A DNA stretch of 38,971 nucleotides. Source: a virus. Positions within the stretch are counted from its first letter, which is position 1; each line of letters starts with the position of its first letter. Below the pieces are notes generated by a model. It did no database searches. It was not told where the DNA came from and saw only the letters and a program-made list of their open reading frames with translations. Below are positions 13,466 through 21,700 of the stretch, one piece after another. The position numbers were made by a program, and so were the translations under genes. Location of the stretch: positions 1-38,971 of the IMG/VR virus record IMGVR_UViG_3300003937_000007, one strand, 5' to 3'.

Positions 13466-14619
13466 CATTTGTTAGATTAAGAAATAGTGAATATTATAAA
13501 GGTGAACCATTAACTCAAATCGTGGATTCAATTTATCACTTGTGTAACAATTATATAAAGACACATACAGAATATCCAAATCCATATGATAGTTATAATG
13601 TTTCTTTACTTGAGATAGAAAAGAGTAGAAAAACTATTAGGAATATTGAAGCAATAGAACAATCTGATGTTTTGATTATCCCAACCGAATCGGAATTTGC
13701 ATATCACATATACGGTAGAATATCTAATATAATGTTGGGTAGGGGGTGGACAATGGTTCAAAATATTAGAGAGGGATTATTAAGAAATCCCAAACCAAGA
13801 AAAGTTATTTTACTTTCAAGTGATAAGGCTGATACTATAGATTTATTTAAAGAAAGAGTGTTTCATGATATACCAGATTTAACATTTTACAGAATAGATG
13901 AAAGTGAATTTCCAGGGGGAGTTCATCATTTAAAATATTTAAACATTAAAAAATTAAATCTCGATACCAGTAAGAAAAAAGATTTTGGTTATTGGGGCAC
14001 ATCAAAAAGATTTAAAATAGATTTGACTTCAGAGGAAAAAGAAATAGGCATTAAAGATTGGTATGATAATGAAACTCATGAGTTAACACAAAGTTCAAAT
14101 ACAAATAAGAATTATCTTAAAGAGAGAATGAAAATAAATATGTTGAAGGGAGTTCCTTCTGAAGATGAGCGACATATTATATTAAAACAAATTTATAAAG
14201 ATGAAAGTATAAGTAATAATTTAATTGGTTATTTTGATGGTTTTAAATACACACATAAATTCGATAAAAAAATGACAAACATTTTACCACACATCGCTGA
14301 ATGTAAAACTACTTTGTGTTTTAATTGGCCAGGACAAGAAGAACATTTGACTTCAAGATATAATGAGGCATTAGGTTGTGATGTAATTCCTTTAGTGTGG
14401 AAAGATTATGATTGTAATAATCAATTGGTTTATTCTGATTGGCAAAGATGTTATTCTTTTGAAGATATTAAAAGAAAGTGCTTGGAATTGTCAGATAATC
14501 ATGTTAGATTATTAAGATTAAATGAAATAAAAAATAAGTATTTGGAAGTAACTAAACCATTAGAATATTATGAAAAAGAATTTAATAAAAAATTAGAAAA
14601 ACTAACAAATGGAGATTAG
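13447..14619 (+). CDS. Glycosyltransferase-like protein (390 aa)
   Basis: TTG 13447 is a well supported start: AAGGAG at 13434-13439 lies seven bases upstream, and no in-frame ATG occurs before conserved-looking sequence (KITFVRLRNSEYY). The gene begins inside the end of the PLP-enzyme gene. The C-terminal third contains TLCFNWPGQEEHLTSRYNEA followed by LGCDVIPLVWKDYD, which resembles the nucleotide-sugar side of GT-B transferases such as exostosin or fucosyltransferase types (E...RxxEALxCGxIPLV). The N-terminal domain (SDVLIIPTESEFAYHIYGR) looks Rossmann-like. Phage transferases often sugar-coat DNA or virions; no direct proof here. Confidence 0.55.
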   Translation: MECGKITFVRLRNSEYYKGEPLTQIVDSIYHLCNNYIKTHTEYPNPYDSYNVSLLEIEKSRKTIRNIEAIEQSDVLIIPTESEFAYHIYGRISNIMLGRGWTMVQNIREGLLRNPKPRKVILLSSDKADTIDLFKERVFHDIPDLTFYRIDESEFPGGVHHLKYLNIKKLNLDTSKKKDFGYWGTSKRFKIDLTSEEKEIGIKDWYDNETHELTQSSNTNKNYLKERMKINMLKGVPSEDERHIILKQIYKDESISNNLIGYFDGFKYTHKFDKKMTNILPHIAECKTTLCFNWPGQEEHLTSRYNEALGCDVIPLVWKDYDCNNQLVYSDWQRCYSFEDIKRKCLELSDNHVRLLRLNEIKNKYLEVTKPLEYYEKEFNKKLEKLTNGD

Positions 14620-14622
14620 AAA

Positions 14623-15332
14623 ATGAAACAGTTAACACCTGAACAAATACAAGCGAATTGGAATAAGTTAATACAACTTATTAAAGATACATTTCCAGAA
14701 GACTATAACATTATCATAATGCATTTGTAGGCGGTTATGTAGACCATGTACTTCATGTAACTGATTTAGCTGTAAAAATAAATAAGTTGTGGAAAGAGAA
14801 TGGAGCATCAATAAATTATACTGATGAAGAACTCATTTTTGCAGCTATACATCATGACTTAGGTAAAGTTGGTGATTTAGAAAATGATTATTATGTACCA
14901 AACGAATCAGATTGGCATCGTAAGAATCAAGGATTAATCTATAAACACGGCGAAGACCTTCAGTTCATGACAGTTACAGATAGAGCAATCTTTCTGTTAA
15001 ATCACTTTGGAGTTAAGTATTCCGAGAAGGAATATATTGGTTTGAGATTAACCGATGGATTGTATGAAGAAGCAAATAAAAACTATTATATTGGATATCA
15101 ACCATCAAGAAGTTTGAAATCAAATATAGCTTATGTTCTTCATCAAGCAGATTCTATGGCAACACACATTGAATATGATGAGTGGAAACATGGAGAACAA
15201 AAGAGTAGAAGAGAAGTAAATAAAAAAGTCATCAATATCAAAAAGGCAGTTGCAACAGAAGTTGAAACTAAATTAACTTCTAATGATAATGCTAAGGATT
15301 TATTTGATGAGTTGTTTGGAGATACAAAATGA
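14623..15332 (+). pseudogene. HD-domain phosphohydrolase-like gene, interrupted by one missing base
   Basis: Two frames together give a family known in marine T4-like phages. ATG 14623 opens 35 codons (KQLTPEQIQANWNKLIQLIK) and stops at TAG 14728. In the -1 frame NAFVGGYVDHVLHVTDLAV continues to HHDLGKVGD (the HD motif) and NESDWHRKNQGLIYK, ending with TGA at 15330-15332. Inserting one base at about 14709, turning AACATTATCAT into AACCATTATCAT, gives a clean join reading YNHYHNAFVGGYVDH. HD proteins are metal-dependent phosphohydrolases, often acting on nucleotides. The frame bounds place the shift between 14706 and 14727. Either a sequence error or a true null allele. ATG use at 14787 would lose the first histidine motif. 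Confidence 0.85.
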
Positions 15333-15589
15333 TATTAGAAATACTATTAGGAATTACAACCATTCTATCTATAGTACTTGGTTGGACAACATACAATCAA
15401 TTACAAAAGGTAGAACGATTAGAAGAGTGGGCAGAAGAATATTCCCAAAAACTAATCGATACTAAAACAACATTGGACTTGTTAGATTCAGAAGGTAAGT
15501 TTGAATCTGATGATGAAATTGGAACTGTATTTGAGGGAATCAAAGATGCAGTTAATGACTTAACCAAATTAACCGAAAAGGATATTTAA
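15329..15589 (+). CDS. Small membrane-anchored protein (86 aa)
   Basis: ATG 15329 overlaps the HD-gene stop (ATGA). Residues 2-20 are a membrane span (ILEILLGITTILSIVLGWT), followed by a coiled coil (YNQLQKVERLEEWAEEYSQK) and an acidic tail. Short proteins of this layout sit beside gene 55 in other marine T4-like phages as far as I recall, but no function is established. Coupled to both neighbours. Confidence 0.65.
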   Translation: MILEILLGITTILSIVLGWTTYNQLQKVERLEEWAEEYSQKLIDTKTTLDLLDSEGKFESDDEIGTVFEGIKDAVNDLTKLTEKDI

Positions 15590-15590
15590 C

Positions 15591-16325
15591 ATGCCAAGAA
15601 AAGCCAAGAAGTCTTCACCACGATATTATTTCCATCAAGGAACTGAAAATGCAATCATTCGTCATAATAAGGAAGATAGACCTTATATGAGGGAGAGAAT
15701 TTATAATGAACATATTCGTACACCATTTGAGAAATTAGCAGAGAATATCATCCATACATTTAAGTTTTATTACTTTGATGTACCGAGTGCAGATGTCGTG
15801 CATGAGGTGGTTAGCTTCCTTTATATGAACATGCATAAATTCGCTGAGGGTAAGGGTAAGGCCTTTTCATACTTCAGTATTGTTGCTAAGAATTATTTAA
15901 TTCTACACAATAATAATAATTACAAACGATTAAAACAACACGATAGTGAAGAGGTTACAGATTATAAACGAGATGCAATTTCAGAAGAAAAATCAAAAGA
16001 AAATCGTGAAGTTAAAGTTGAGTATTTAACTCAGTTAGCTGATTACTGGAGAAATAATCTTACTACTGTTTTTAAACGGAAGAAAGATTTAGATGTTGCA
16101 AATGCTGTTGTTGAGTTGATTGATATGAAAGATAATATTGATAACTTTAATAAGAAGGCTTTGTATATTTTGATTCGCGAAATGACTGATTCGAATACAC
16201 AACATATCACACGAGTAATTAATGTGATGAAGAAACACCACAATCAATTACAAAAAGCTTATCTTGCTACGGGTTCAATTGAAACTCGATGGACAGGTAG
16301 TTGGTTTAATCAACCAAAAAGATAA
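15591..16325 (+). CDS. 55: Late-transcription sigma factor, gp55-like
   Basis: A 244-aa protein with the layout of T4-type gp55: a basic N terminus (PRKAKKSSPRYYFHQ), then TPFEKLAENIIHTFKF, VVHEVVSFLYMNMHKF and GKGKAFSYFSIVAKNYLI, which correspond to the sigma region 2-like helices that bind core RNA polymerase and read the late -10 element; DYWRNNL and the C-terminal part are more variable. The factor directs host RNA polymerase to phage late promoters together with clamp and co-activator proteins. It lies just upstream of the structural genes and ends at a bidirectional terminator. A repeated TATTTAT-N3-TG motif downstream is a candidate target. Confidence 0.85.
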   Translation: MPRKAKKSSPRYYFHQGTENAIIRHNKEDRPYMRERIYNEHIRTPFEKLAENIIHTFKFYYFDVPSADVVHEVVSFLYMNMHKFAEGKGKAFSYFSIVAKNYLILHNNNNYKRLKQHDSEEVTDYKRDAISEEKSKENREVKVEYLTQLADYWRNNLTTVFKRKKDLDVANAVVELIDMKDNIDNFNKKALYILIREMTDSNTQHITRVINVMKKHHNQLQKAYLATGSIETRWTGSWFNQPKR

Positions 16326-16329
16326 AAAA

Positions 16330-16359
16330 AAAGGGGGCCATTTACAATCGACCCCCTTT
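16330..16359. terminator. Bidirectional rho-independent terminator
   Basis: AAAGGGGG (16330-16337) and CCCCCTTT (16352-16359) form an eight-pair stem with a 14-base loop, flanked by A runs on one side and T-rich sequence on the other. It lies between the convergent gp55-like gene and the - strand gene and can serve both. Confidence 0.9.
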
Positions 16360-16379
16360 ATTATCTATCCGATATAGTA

Positions 16380-16601
16380 CTACTTACGGAATAAACCCAC
16401 CAACACCAACAATGCGACGAGTCCAGCGAAACCCGATTCGCCGAAACTGTTTATGATGGATGTCAGGTTACCTATAACATTAACACCGAAGATACCACTA
16501 CCGAATATGACTTCGGAAACGGCACCAATGGCTACAAAGGATAAAAGTAAATGAGCAATGTCATCAACCCATCCCCTTACGAGTGCTATGATTTCCTTCA
16601 T
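16380..16601 (-). CDS. Two-span membrane protein on the - strand (73 aa)
   Basis: The only convincing - strand gene. Translation from the complement of 16601: MKEIIALVRGWVDDIAHLLL, a hydrophobic segment at residues 16-40 (AHLLLSFVAIGAVSEVIFGS), then a Gly-rich turn and a second one at 56-71 (GFAGLVALLVLVGLF) ending RK. The start is preceded by GGGAG on the same strand, nine bases from the ATG. The product could be a holin, a membrane-stabilising protein or a minor structural component; it is not assigned. The DNA is visibly more GC-rich than its neighbours. Upstream there is an inverted repeat and a TATAAATA element in the right orientation, suggesting late expression. Confidence 0.75.
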   Translation of the reverse strand: MKEIIALVRGWVDDIAHLLLSFVAIGAVSEVIFGSGIFGVNVIGNLTSIINSFGESGFAGLVALLVLVGLFRK

Positions 16602-16619
16602 GGTTTTTATCTCCCGTTA

Positions 16620-16658
16620 GTTATCAATTAGTCGGATTTTATACCCGACAGTAATAAC
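16620..16658. promoter_or_regulatory. Nested inverted repeat in the leader of the - strand gene
   Basis: GTTAT(16620-16624)-N6-GTCGG(16631-16635)-N9-CCGAC(16645-16649)-N4-ATAAC(16654-16658). It would fold as a two-part hairpin in the 5' leader of the - strand mRNA, or be an operator. Function inferred only. Confidence 0.4.
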
Positions 16659-16703
16659 TATTGTATATATTTTAAAATATTAATGGGTATATACAAGTGT
16701 ATA

Positions 16704-16711
16704 TATTTATA
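16704..16711 (-). promoter_or_regulatory. T4-type late promoter element TATAAATA
   Basis: Reading the - strand, TATAAATA occupies 16711 to 16704, a perfect match to the T4 late -10 element, about 100 bases upstream of the - strand start codon. The divergent + strand motif at 16734 serves the structural genes. Confidence 0.5.
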
Positions 16712-16733
16712 TATAACTATTTTCTGAACTTTT

Positions 16734-16747
16734 AATATTTATTATTG
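16734..16747 (+). promoter_or_regulatory. Candidate late promoter, AATATTTATTATTG
   Basis: One of four copies of a TATTTAT-N3-TG element found ahead of late-type units (also 28180, 31142 and 31665). It lies 30 bases before the first structural gene start at 16778, in the gap divergent from the - strand gene. Confidence 0.45.
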
Positions 16748-16777
16748 AATCAAATTCAATCAAAAATAGGTAATAAT

Positions 16778-17158
16778 ATGGCAATCGATTTTGAAGTTTT
16801 CGAGGGGAAATCCCTTTCAGATGTTTTTAAAGATATTTATGATAATTCAGTAACTAATAAAAAACAGTTAGAAGTGTTGATGAAAGAAGTTGTTGGGTTT
16901 ATCAAAGATGGTGATACAGCTGTGCAAATAATTCCAATGCTAAAAGAGTATTTGGAAATCAATGTGAAGAATGATGAACAATTAGTTAAGTTAGCAACAA
17001 TAGTTCAGAGGTTGGCTACTGCTGCTAAACAAGGTGATAGTGATGAAGAATTCGGTTTATCTGAAAAAGAGAAAGAACAATTGATGACAAGTATAGAACA
17101 TACAGTAAATGAATTACAAGATCATTCTGATAGTATAACATCCAAGTTAGATAATTAA
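16778..17158 (+). CDS. Probable virion or assembly protein (126 aa)
   Basis: No family recognised. First gene of the structural run. A helical, acidic protein (GKSLSDVFKDIYDNSVTNKK, DEEFGLSEKEKEQLMTSIEH) with no membrane segment. I choose ATG 16778 (AATAGG upstream) over the TTG 16745 that is in frame but has no ribosome binding site. It ends directly against the baseplate spike gene. Its place just before the spike protein suggests a baseplate or chaperone role. Confidence 0.65.
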   Translation: MAIDFEVFEGKSLSDVFKDIYDNSVTNKKQLEVLMKEVVGFIKDGDTAVQIIPMLKEYLEINVKNDEQLVKLATIVQRLATAAKQGDSDEEFGLSEKEKEQLMTSIEHTVNELQDHSDSITSKLDN

Positions 17159-18298
17159 ATGCCCGTAAAAATGAAAAAGAAAGGTGGTGCTAAATCAGGA
17201 CCACTTCAATCTAATAGAATACAAAATGTAGAATCAACGATGAGACTATTTAAACAATTAGTCCAGTCGGAAGAATTTTATGAATTAGAACCAGTAGAAA
17301 TTTTGGATGTACATTTGGATGAGAGTAAATCATCTTTTCCAAAAACATCTGAAGATAAACCAGATTATGCTTTTATTGGTGGGATTCTTGGTAGGTTTGT
17401 TTATTCGGAACAAGGTAAGACAATAGATAAATGTAAAAATTTTAAACCGATGAATCCAAGTATAAACAATTTACCAGCAGTTGGAGAGATTGTGATAGGA
17501 GTTCAGTATCTTGGACAATATTATTATACAACACAATTAAATGTATTTGGTAATCCTAATTTTAATTCACAACATGGAATTAGTAGATTAAAAAGAAAGA
17601 ACACACTTAAATCTTTGTTTGGTTTAGACACACCAAATACAGATGATAAAAGTGCTGAACTTGGATATTATTTAAAGAAGACAAAAGATTCTCGCAAATT
17701 ATTACCACACGAGGGTGATGTAATATTTGAAGGTAGACATGGAAACACTATAAGAATTGGTAGTGATATAAAGAATGAAAATGAAGATTCACCAAACATT
17801 ATTTTAAATGTTGGACAAAGTAAAGATGAGTTTCCTGAACCAAAACAACCAGTAGAAGAAAAGATTGATACGGATGGTTCAAGTATTTACTTGACTACAA
17901 ATCAAAAATTAGAGTTTACTTCAGGAATAGAAAGTAAAGTAGTTACAGCTCCATATGAGGGTAAAAATATTTTATTAAGTTCGGATAGGATTATATTTAA
18001 TACTAAGAACGGTGGAGATATTGGAATGTTTAGTAATAATAATGTTTCAATAGGAGCAGTTAGTGAAGTAGTAATTGAATCACCAGTAACAAAAATTGGT
18101 AGTTCAGGTGCTACTGAACCAATGGTATTGGGGGATAAATTAGAATCGGTGTTGAATGATATTTTAACATTAATAGAAACTGGATTATTAGCACCTACGG
18201 GTCCTGTACAAGTTGTTGCAGGACAACCAATATTACAAAAATTAAAAAGTGCATTAGGTATACCATCAATAAAAAGTCCAAAGAATACGGTAGAATAA
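17159..18298 (+). CDS. Baseplate central spike protein, gp5/gpV-like
   Basis: 379 aa with the arrangement of phage spike proteins. An OB-fold-like N-terminal part contains DYAFIGGILGRFVYSEQG, then PAVGEIVIGVQYLGQYYY. A second region has EGDVIFEGRHGNTIRIG, and a beta-helix-like stalk follows (IILNVGQSKDEF, ILLSSDRIIFNTKNGGDIGM, VSIGAVSEVVIESPVTKIG). It ends with the MVLGDKL type segment seen in gpV/gp5 C-terminal regions. Unlike T4 gp5 (575 aa) it has no lysozyme domain; the 3D-domain protein may supply a wall-active function elsewhere. The protein would form the trimeric needle that pierces the outer membrane. Confidence 0.75.
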   Translation: MPVKMKKKGGAKSGPLQSNRIQNVESTMRLFKQLVQSEEFYELEPVEILDVHLDESKSSFPKTSEDKPDYAFIGGILGRFVYSEQGKTIDKCKNFKPMNPSINNLPAVGEIVIGVQYLGQYYYTTQLNVFGNPNFNSQHGISRLKRKNTLKSLFGLDTPNTDDKSAELGYYLKKTKDSRKLLPHEGDVIFEGRHGNTIRIGSDIKNENEDSPNIILNVGQSKDEFPEPKQPVEEKIDTDGSSIYLTTNQKLEFTSGIESKVVTAPYEGKNILLSSDRIIFNTKNGGDIGMFSNNNVSIGAVSEVVIESPVTKIGSSGATEPMVLGDKLESVLNDILTLIETGLLAPTGPVQVVAGQPILQKLKSALGIPSIKSPKNTVE

Positions 18299-18299
18299 A

Positions 18300-18818
18300 A
18301 TGGCAGAAAAAATAGGTTGGGAATTATTTAGAGTTGAATATAAAGCAGCCTTAGAAAAGGGTGATGACATTGGTACGGCAATTGCTGATTCATATGATAA
18401 AGCAGTTAAAACCGCGGTACCAGGTATACCATATTTTGGTGGAACACAAAAAGGACAAGGAAGTGCAACTGTTCCAGGAATAATAGTTAAATCACCATTA
18501 AAAAAATTAATGGCAGGAATGTTAAATATGTGTTTGAAAAGTCCATTACCATTCCCACCATTTTCAGTAGCATTAGATACGGCATTAAAAATATATTGGA
18601 CTGGAGCCGTTTCAAGTAATATGTGTGTTGTAGTAGTTCCAGGTGTAACTGGAGCATTTATTGACGCAGAAGGAATTAAAAATAAAAGTGTAGATGATTT
18701 TATTGATCAACTAATAAAAGCATTTGATACACATTCAAAACAAGTACAGGGAGTTGGAGTTCCATTGGGAACTGTACCAACTGTATTTACAGGCTATAAA
18801 GTACCAAGTGGTGCGTAA
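18300..18818 (+). CDS. Probable baseplate or tail protein (172 aa)
   Basis: No named family. It follows the spike gene with one base between. The N-terminal helix (WELFRVEYKAALEKGDDIGT) is followed by Gly/Pro-rich, moderately hydrophobic sequence (KSPLPFPPFSVALDTALKIY, SNMCVVVVPGVTGAFIDAEG). Position between spike and gp25-like genes points to a baseplate hub or spike-tip partner. No signal peptide. Confidence 0.65.
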   Translation: MAEKIGWELFRVEYKAALEKGDDIGTAIADSYDKAVKTAVPGIPYFGGTQKGQGSATVPGIIVKSPLKKLMAGMLNMCLKSPLPFPPFSVALDTALKIYWTGAVSSNMCVVVVPGVTGAFIDAEGIKNKSVDDFIDQLIKAFDTHSKQVQGVGVPLGTVPTVFTGYKVPSGA

Positions 18819-18829
18819 AGGAGTTAGAC

Positions 18830-19288
18830 ATGACTAAAAAAGACCTTGTAAAAATAATACAAGAAGTAGTACGAATTGAAGTTAAAAAACAGGTGAAACA
18901 TATATTTATAACAGAGGAGAAATCTACTTCTCTCAAATCACTTACACAGCCAGTTCGAAAGAAAAAAGTAGTAAAGAAAAGAGAACCAGTACAATATACT
19001 GAGAACCAAACTCTGAACGATATACTAAATGAAACGGTTGGTTTAAATAGTAAATCACAAGAAATGGATGAGTATCCAACAATGGGTGGTGGTGCATTTG
19101 ATTCAACAAGAGCATCAGAATTATTAGGTTATGGTGGTGATAAACAAACACAACGAGAAGTTGGAGCAGTACAAACTATGAAAGAAGCTGGAGTTTCAGC
19201 TAATCAAGTTCCAGACCATGTACAAGATGCTTTAACAAAGGATTATAGTAAGTTAATGAAACACAATAAGATGAAAAGTAATAGATAA
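18830..19288 (+). CDS. Probable structural or scaffold protein (152 aa)
   Basis: ATG 18830 follows AAAGGAG. The first 50 residues are very basic and helical (KKDLVKIIQEVVRIEVKKQV, VRKKKVVKKREP); the rest is polar and Gly-rich (TMGGGAFDSTRASELLGYGG). No family recognised. It overlaps the gp25-like start (TAATG), so it belongs to the baseplate operon. Confidence 0.65.
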   Translation: MTKKDLVKIIQEVVRIEVKKQVKHIFITEEKSTSLKSLTQPVRKKKVVKKREPVQYTENQTLNDILNETVGLNSKSQEMDEYPTMGGGAFDSTRASELLGYGGDKQTQREVGAVQTMKEAGVSANQVPDHVQDALTKDYSKLMKHNKMKSNR

Positions 19289-19734
19289 TGAACACAAGAG
19301 ATATAAACAATCCATCAGTAGCAGCATTAAATGAGGACGAAGATAGTTTTTTCGGATGTACCTTTCCATTAACATATGGAGTAGGTGGTGAGGGATTTTT
19401 TCCCCGCTCAACAACATTAAAAGAACAAGCATCATCTAATATAAAAAATTTATTATTAACACAAAAAGGTGAAAGACTTGGACAACCAGCGTTTGGTAGT
19501 GATTTACCTGCAATTTTATTTGAACCAGTAACTGGTACTATTGGAGATAAAATTGATAGTGCAATTAGAGAAGCTTTAGCAATATGGTTACCTTATATTA
19601 CAGCTGAAAATATTTTTACTATACAGGATGAATCTAATCCTAATCAGGTAACGGTTTCACTTGAGTTTAGAGTAGATACAGATGACCCTGATTCAATTGA
19701 GACAATGACATTTAATTTTAATACAGGAGGATAG
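19288..19734 (+). CDS. 25: Baseplate wedge protein, gp25-like
   Basis: 148 aa (T4 gp25 is 132). The family signature LLTQKGERLGQPAFGSDLP is at about residues 53-71, followed by AILFEPVTGTIGDKIDSAIR and EALAIWLPYITAENI, ending in the strand VTVSLEFRV. Known as the gp25/GPW lysozyme-like superfamily, although these proteins are structural and not enzymes: they join the sheath to the baseplate wedge. Followed directly by the gp6-like gene, the same order as in most contractile tails. Confidence 0.92.
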   Translation: MNTRDINNPSVAALNEDEDSFFGCTFPLTYGVGGEGFFPRSTTLKEQASSNIKNLLLTQKGERLGQPAFGSDLPAILFEPVTGTIGDKIDSAIREALAIWLPYITAENIFTIQDESNPNQVTVSLEFRVDTDDPDSIETMTFNFNTGG

Positions 19735-19735
19735 A

Positions 19736-21700
19736 ATGGCTGTCGATTATAATACAAATCAAAAAGTAGAGAAAAAGGAAGTCCAATATCTTGGTAGAGA
19801 ATTTTCTGATATAAGAAACAATTTAATGGAATTTGCAAAGACATACTTTCCAAATACATATAATGATTTTAATGAATCAAGTCCTGGAATGATGTTTATA
19901 GAGATGGCAGCATATGTAGGAGATGTATTAGGATTTTATATTGATAATCAATATCGTGAATCATTATTACATGCAGCAGAAGAAAAGAAAAATATTTATA
20001 AAATTGCTCAATCATTTGGATATGAACCGAAACTATCAAGTCCAGCTACAGCAATATGTGATTTTAGTGTAGAAGTTCCATCATTACAAGTTGGAGAAAC
20101 TTACCAACCAGATTTAGATTATGCACCAATATTAGCAGGTGATAGTACATTCTCATCTACTAATGGAACAACATTTAGATTGGCGGATGATATTAATTTT
20201 AAAGTATCGAGTTCTTTAGATAATATGGATATAAGAGTTTCAAAGTTTGATGAAACCACACCAACACATTTTACATTGACGAAAAAAGGAATTTGTAAAT
20301 CAGGTACTAAAACATCACAAACATTTACTTTTGGTAATGCTACTAAATTCGATAAAATAATTTTAAGTAATAATAAAGTAATTGATATTATGTCAATAAC
20401 AGATAGTAAAGAAGAAAAATGGTATGAAGTTCCATTCTTGGCTCAAGATACTGTTTTTGCTTCAATGGAAAATTCTGATAATAATAGTCCTGATTTAACA
20501 TCATATAAAAAGGAATCCCCTTTCTTATTAAAGTTAATTAAAACTGCTAAAAGATTTACAAAGTATGTCCGTAGTGATGGTAAAACAGAAATAAGATTTG
20601 GTTCAGGTATTAGTTCAAATGCGGATGAAGAAATAATTCCAAATCCAGATAATGTTGGTTCATCGTTATCATTGGGTGTTAATAAATTGGATGAATCTTT
20701 TGATCCAAGTAATTTTTTGAAAACCAAAACTTTTGGATTGGCTCCAAGTAATACTACACTAACAGTAAAATATACACATGGTGGTTCAGTTAAAGATAAT
20801 GCACTTTCAGGTACAATTACAAATCTCGATAATGTTAGTTGGACATTTGATGATACAGGATTAAATGGTACAAAAGTAAGTGATATGAAAACAAGTTTAG
20901 TTATTACTAATGAAGAATCTGCAACTGGTGGTTCAAGTGGAGAGACAAATGAACAAGTTAGACAGAATGCATTAGCATATTTTAATTCACAAAATAGAGC
21001 AGTTACCAAAGAGGATTATATAATTAGAGTTTATTCATTACCACAAAAGTATGGTAATATTGCTAAATGTTTTATCGTTCAAGATGAACAATTAGAGGCA
21101 AATACTAAACTGATTGTTAAGAATGGTAAAATTTCTAAAAATAAATCTATAAGTACTTTACCTAATCCATTAGCATTAAATTTTTATACTTTAGGATATG
21201 ATGCAAATCAGAATTTAGTAACATTAAACCACGCTGTAAAAAATAATTTAAAAACATATCTATCACAATATAGAATTTTAACAGATGCAATTAATATTAA
21301 AGATGCATATATTGTAAATATTAGTTGTAGATTTTCAATTATTACTCAAAGAGGATTTAATAAAAATGAAGTATTGTTAAGGGCAATAGAATCAGTTAAG
21401 AAATATTTTGATATTAAGAAATGGCAAATTGGACAACCAATAATTTTAAGTGATATTGCTTATGCAATTTCATTAGTGGATGGTGTGGCAAGTATTGTTC
21501 CACCAGAAGATGATAATCCACAAAAACAAATGGTAGTTATTGATAATGAATGGCAAACAGAAAGTGGATATACTGGCCATGTATATGATTTACAATCAGC
21601 AACCAAAGATGGAGTTATTTATCCATCATTAGACCCTTGTATTTTCGAATTAAAATTCCCAAATACTGATATTTCGGGTAGAGTAGTAGGAGATGTATAA
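19736..21700 (+). CDS. 6: Baseplate wedge protein, gp6/J-like
   Basis: 654 aa, close to T4 gp6 (660). The N-terminal signature SSPGMMFIEMAAYVGDVLGF, then YIDNQYRESLLHAAEEKKN and YKIAQSFGYEP, is typical of baseplate J/gp6 proteins. Later segments (NEQVRQNALAYFNSQNRAVT, KEDYIIRVYSLPQKYGNIAK, ITQRGFNKNEVLLRAIESVK) match the core and C-terminal domain. gp6 forms the inner ring of the baseplate and rearranges when the sheath contracts. It starts one base after the gp25-like stop and overlaps the next start (TAATG). Confidence 0.92.
   Translation: MAVDYNTNQKVEKKEVQYLGREFSDIRNNLMEFAKTYFPNTYNDFNESSPGMMFIEMAAYVGDVLGFYIDNQYRESLLHAAEEKKNIYKIAQSFGYEPKLSSPATAICDFSVEVPSLQVGETYQPDLDYAPILAGDSTFSSTNGTTFRLADDINFKVSSSLDNMDIRVSKFDETTPTHFTLTKKGICKSGTKTSQTFTFGNATKFDKIILSNNKVIDIMSITDSKEEKWYEVPFLAQDTVFASMENSDNNSPDLTSYKKESPFLLKLIKTAKRFTKYVRSDGKTEIRFGSGISSNADEEIIPNPDNVGSSLSLGVNKLDESFDPSNFLKTKTFGLAPSNTTLTVKYTHGGSVKDNALSGTITNLDNVSWTFDDTGLNGTKVSDMKTSLVITNEESATGGSSGETNEQVRQNALAYFNSQNRAVTKEDYIIRVYSLPQKYGNIAKCFIVQDEQLEANTKLIVKNGKISKNKSISTLPNPLALNFYTLGYDANQNLVTLNHAVKNNLKTYLSQYRILTDAINIKDAYIVNISCRFSIITQRGFNKNEVLLRAIESVKKYFDIKKWQIGQPIILSDIAYAISLVDGVASIVPPEDDNPQKQMVVIDNEWQTESGYTGHVYDLQSATKDGVIYPSLDPCIFELKFPNTDISGRVVGDV

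Noticed and set aside
14787-15332. ATG-initiated 181-aa version of the HD protein
   Set aside because: It would start after the conserved GGYVDHVLHV segment; sequence upstream in the same frame is clearly homologous coding.
20443-21009. 188-aa - strand ORF
   Set aside because: Shadow of the gp6-like gene; no promoter, no ribosome binding site and no known motif.
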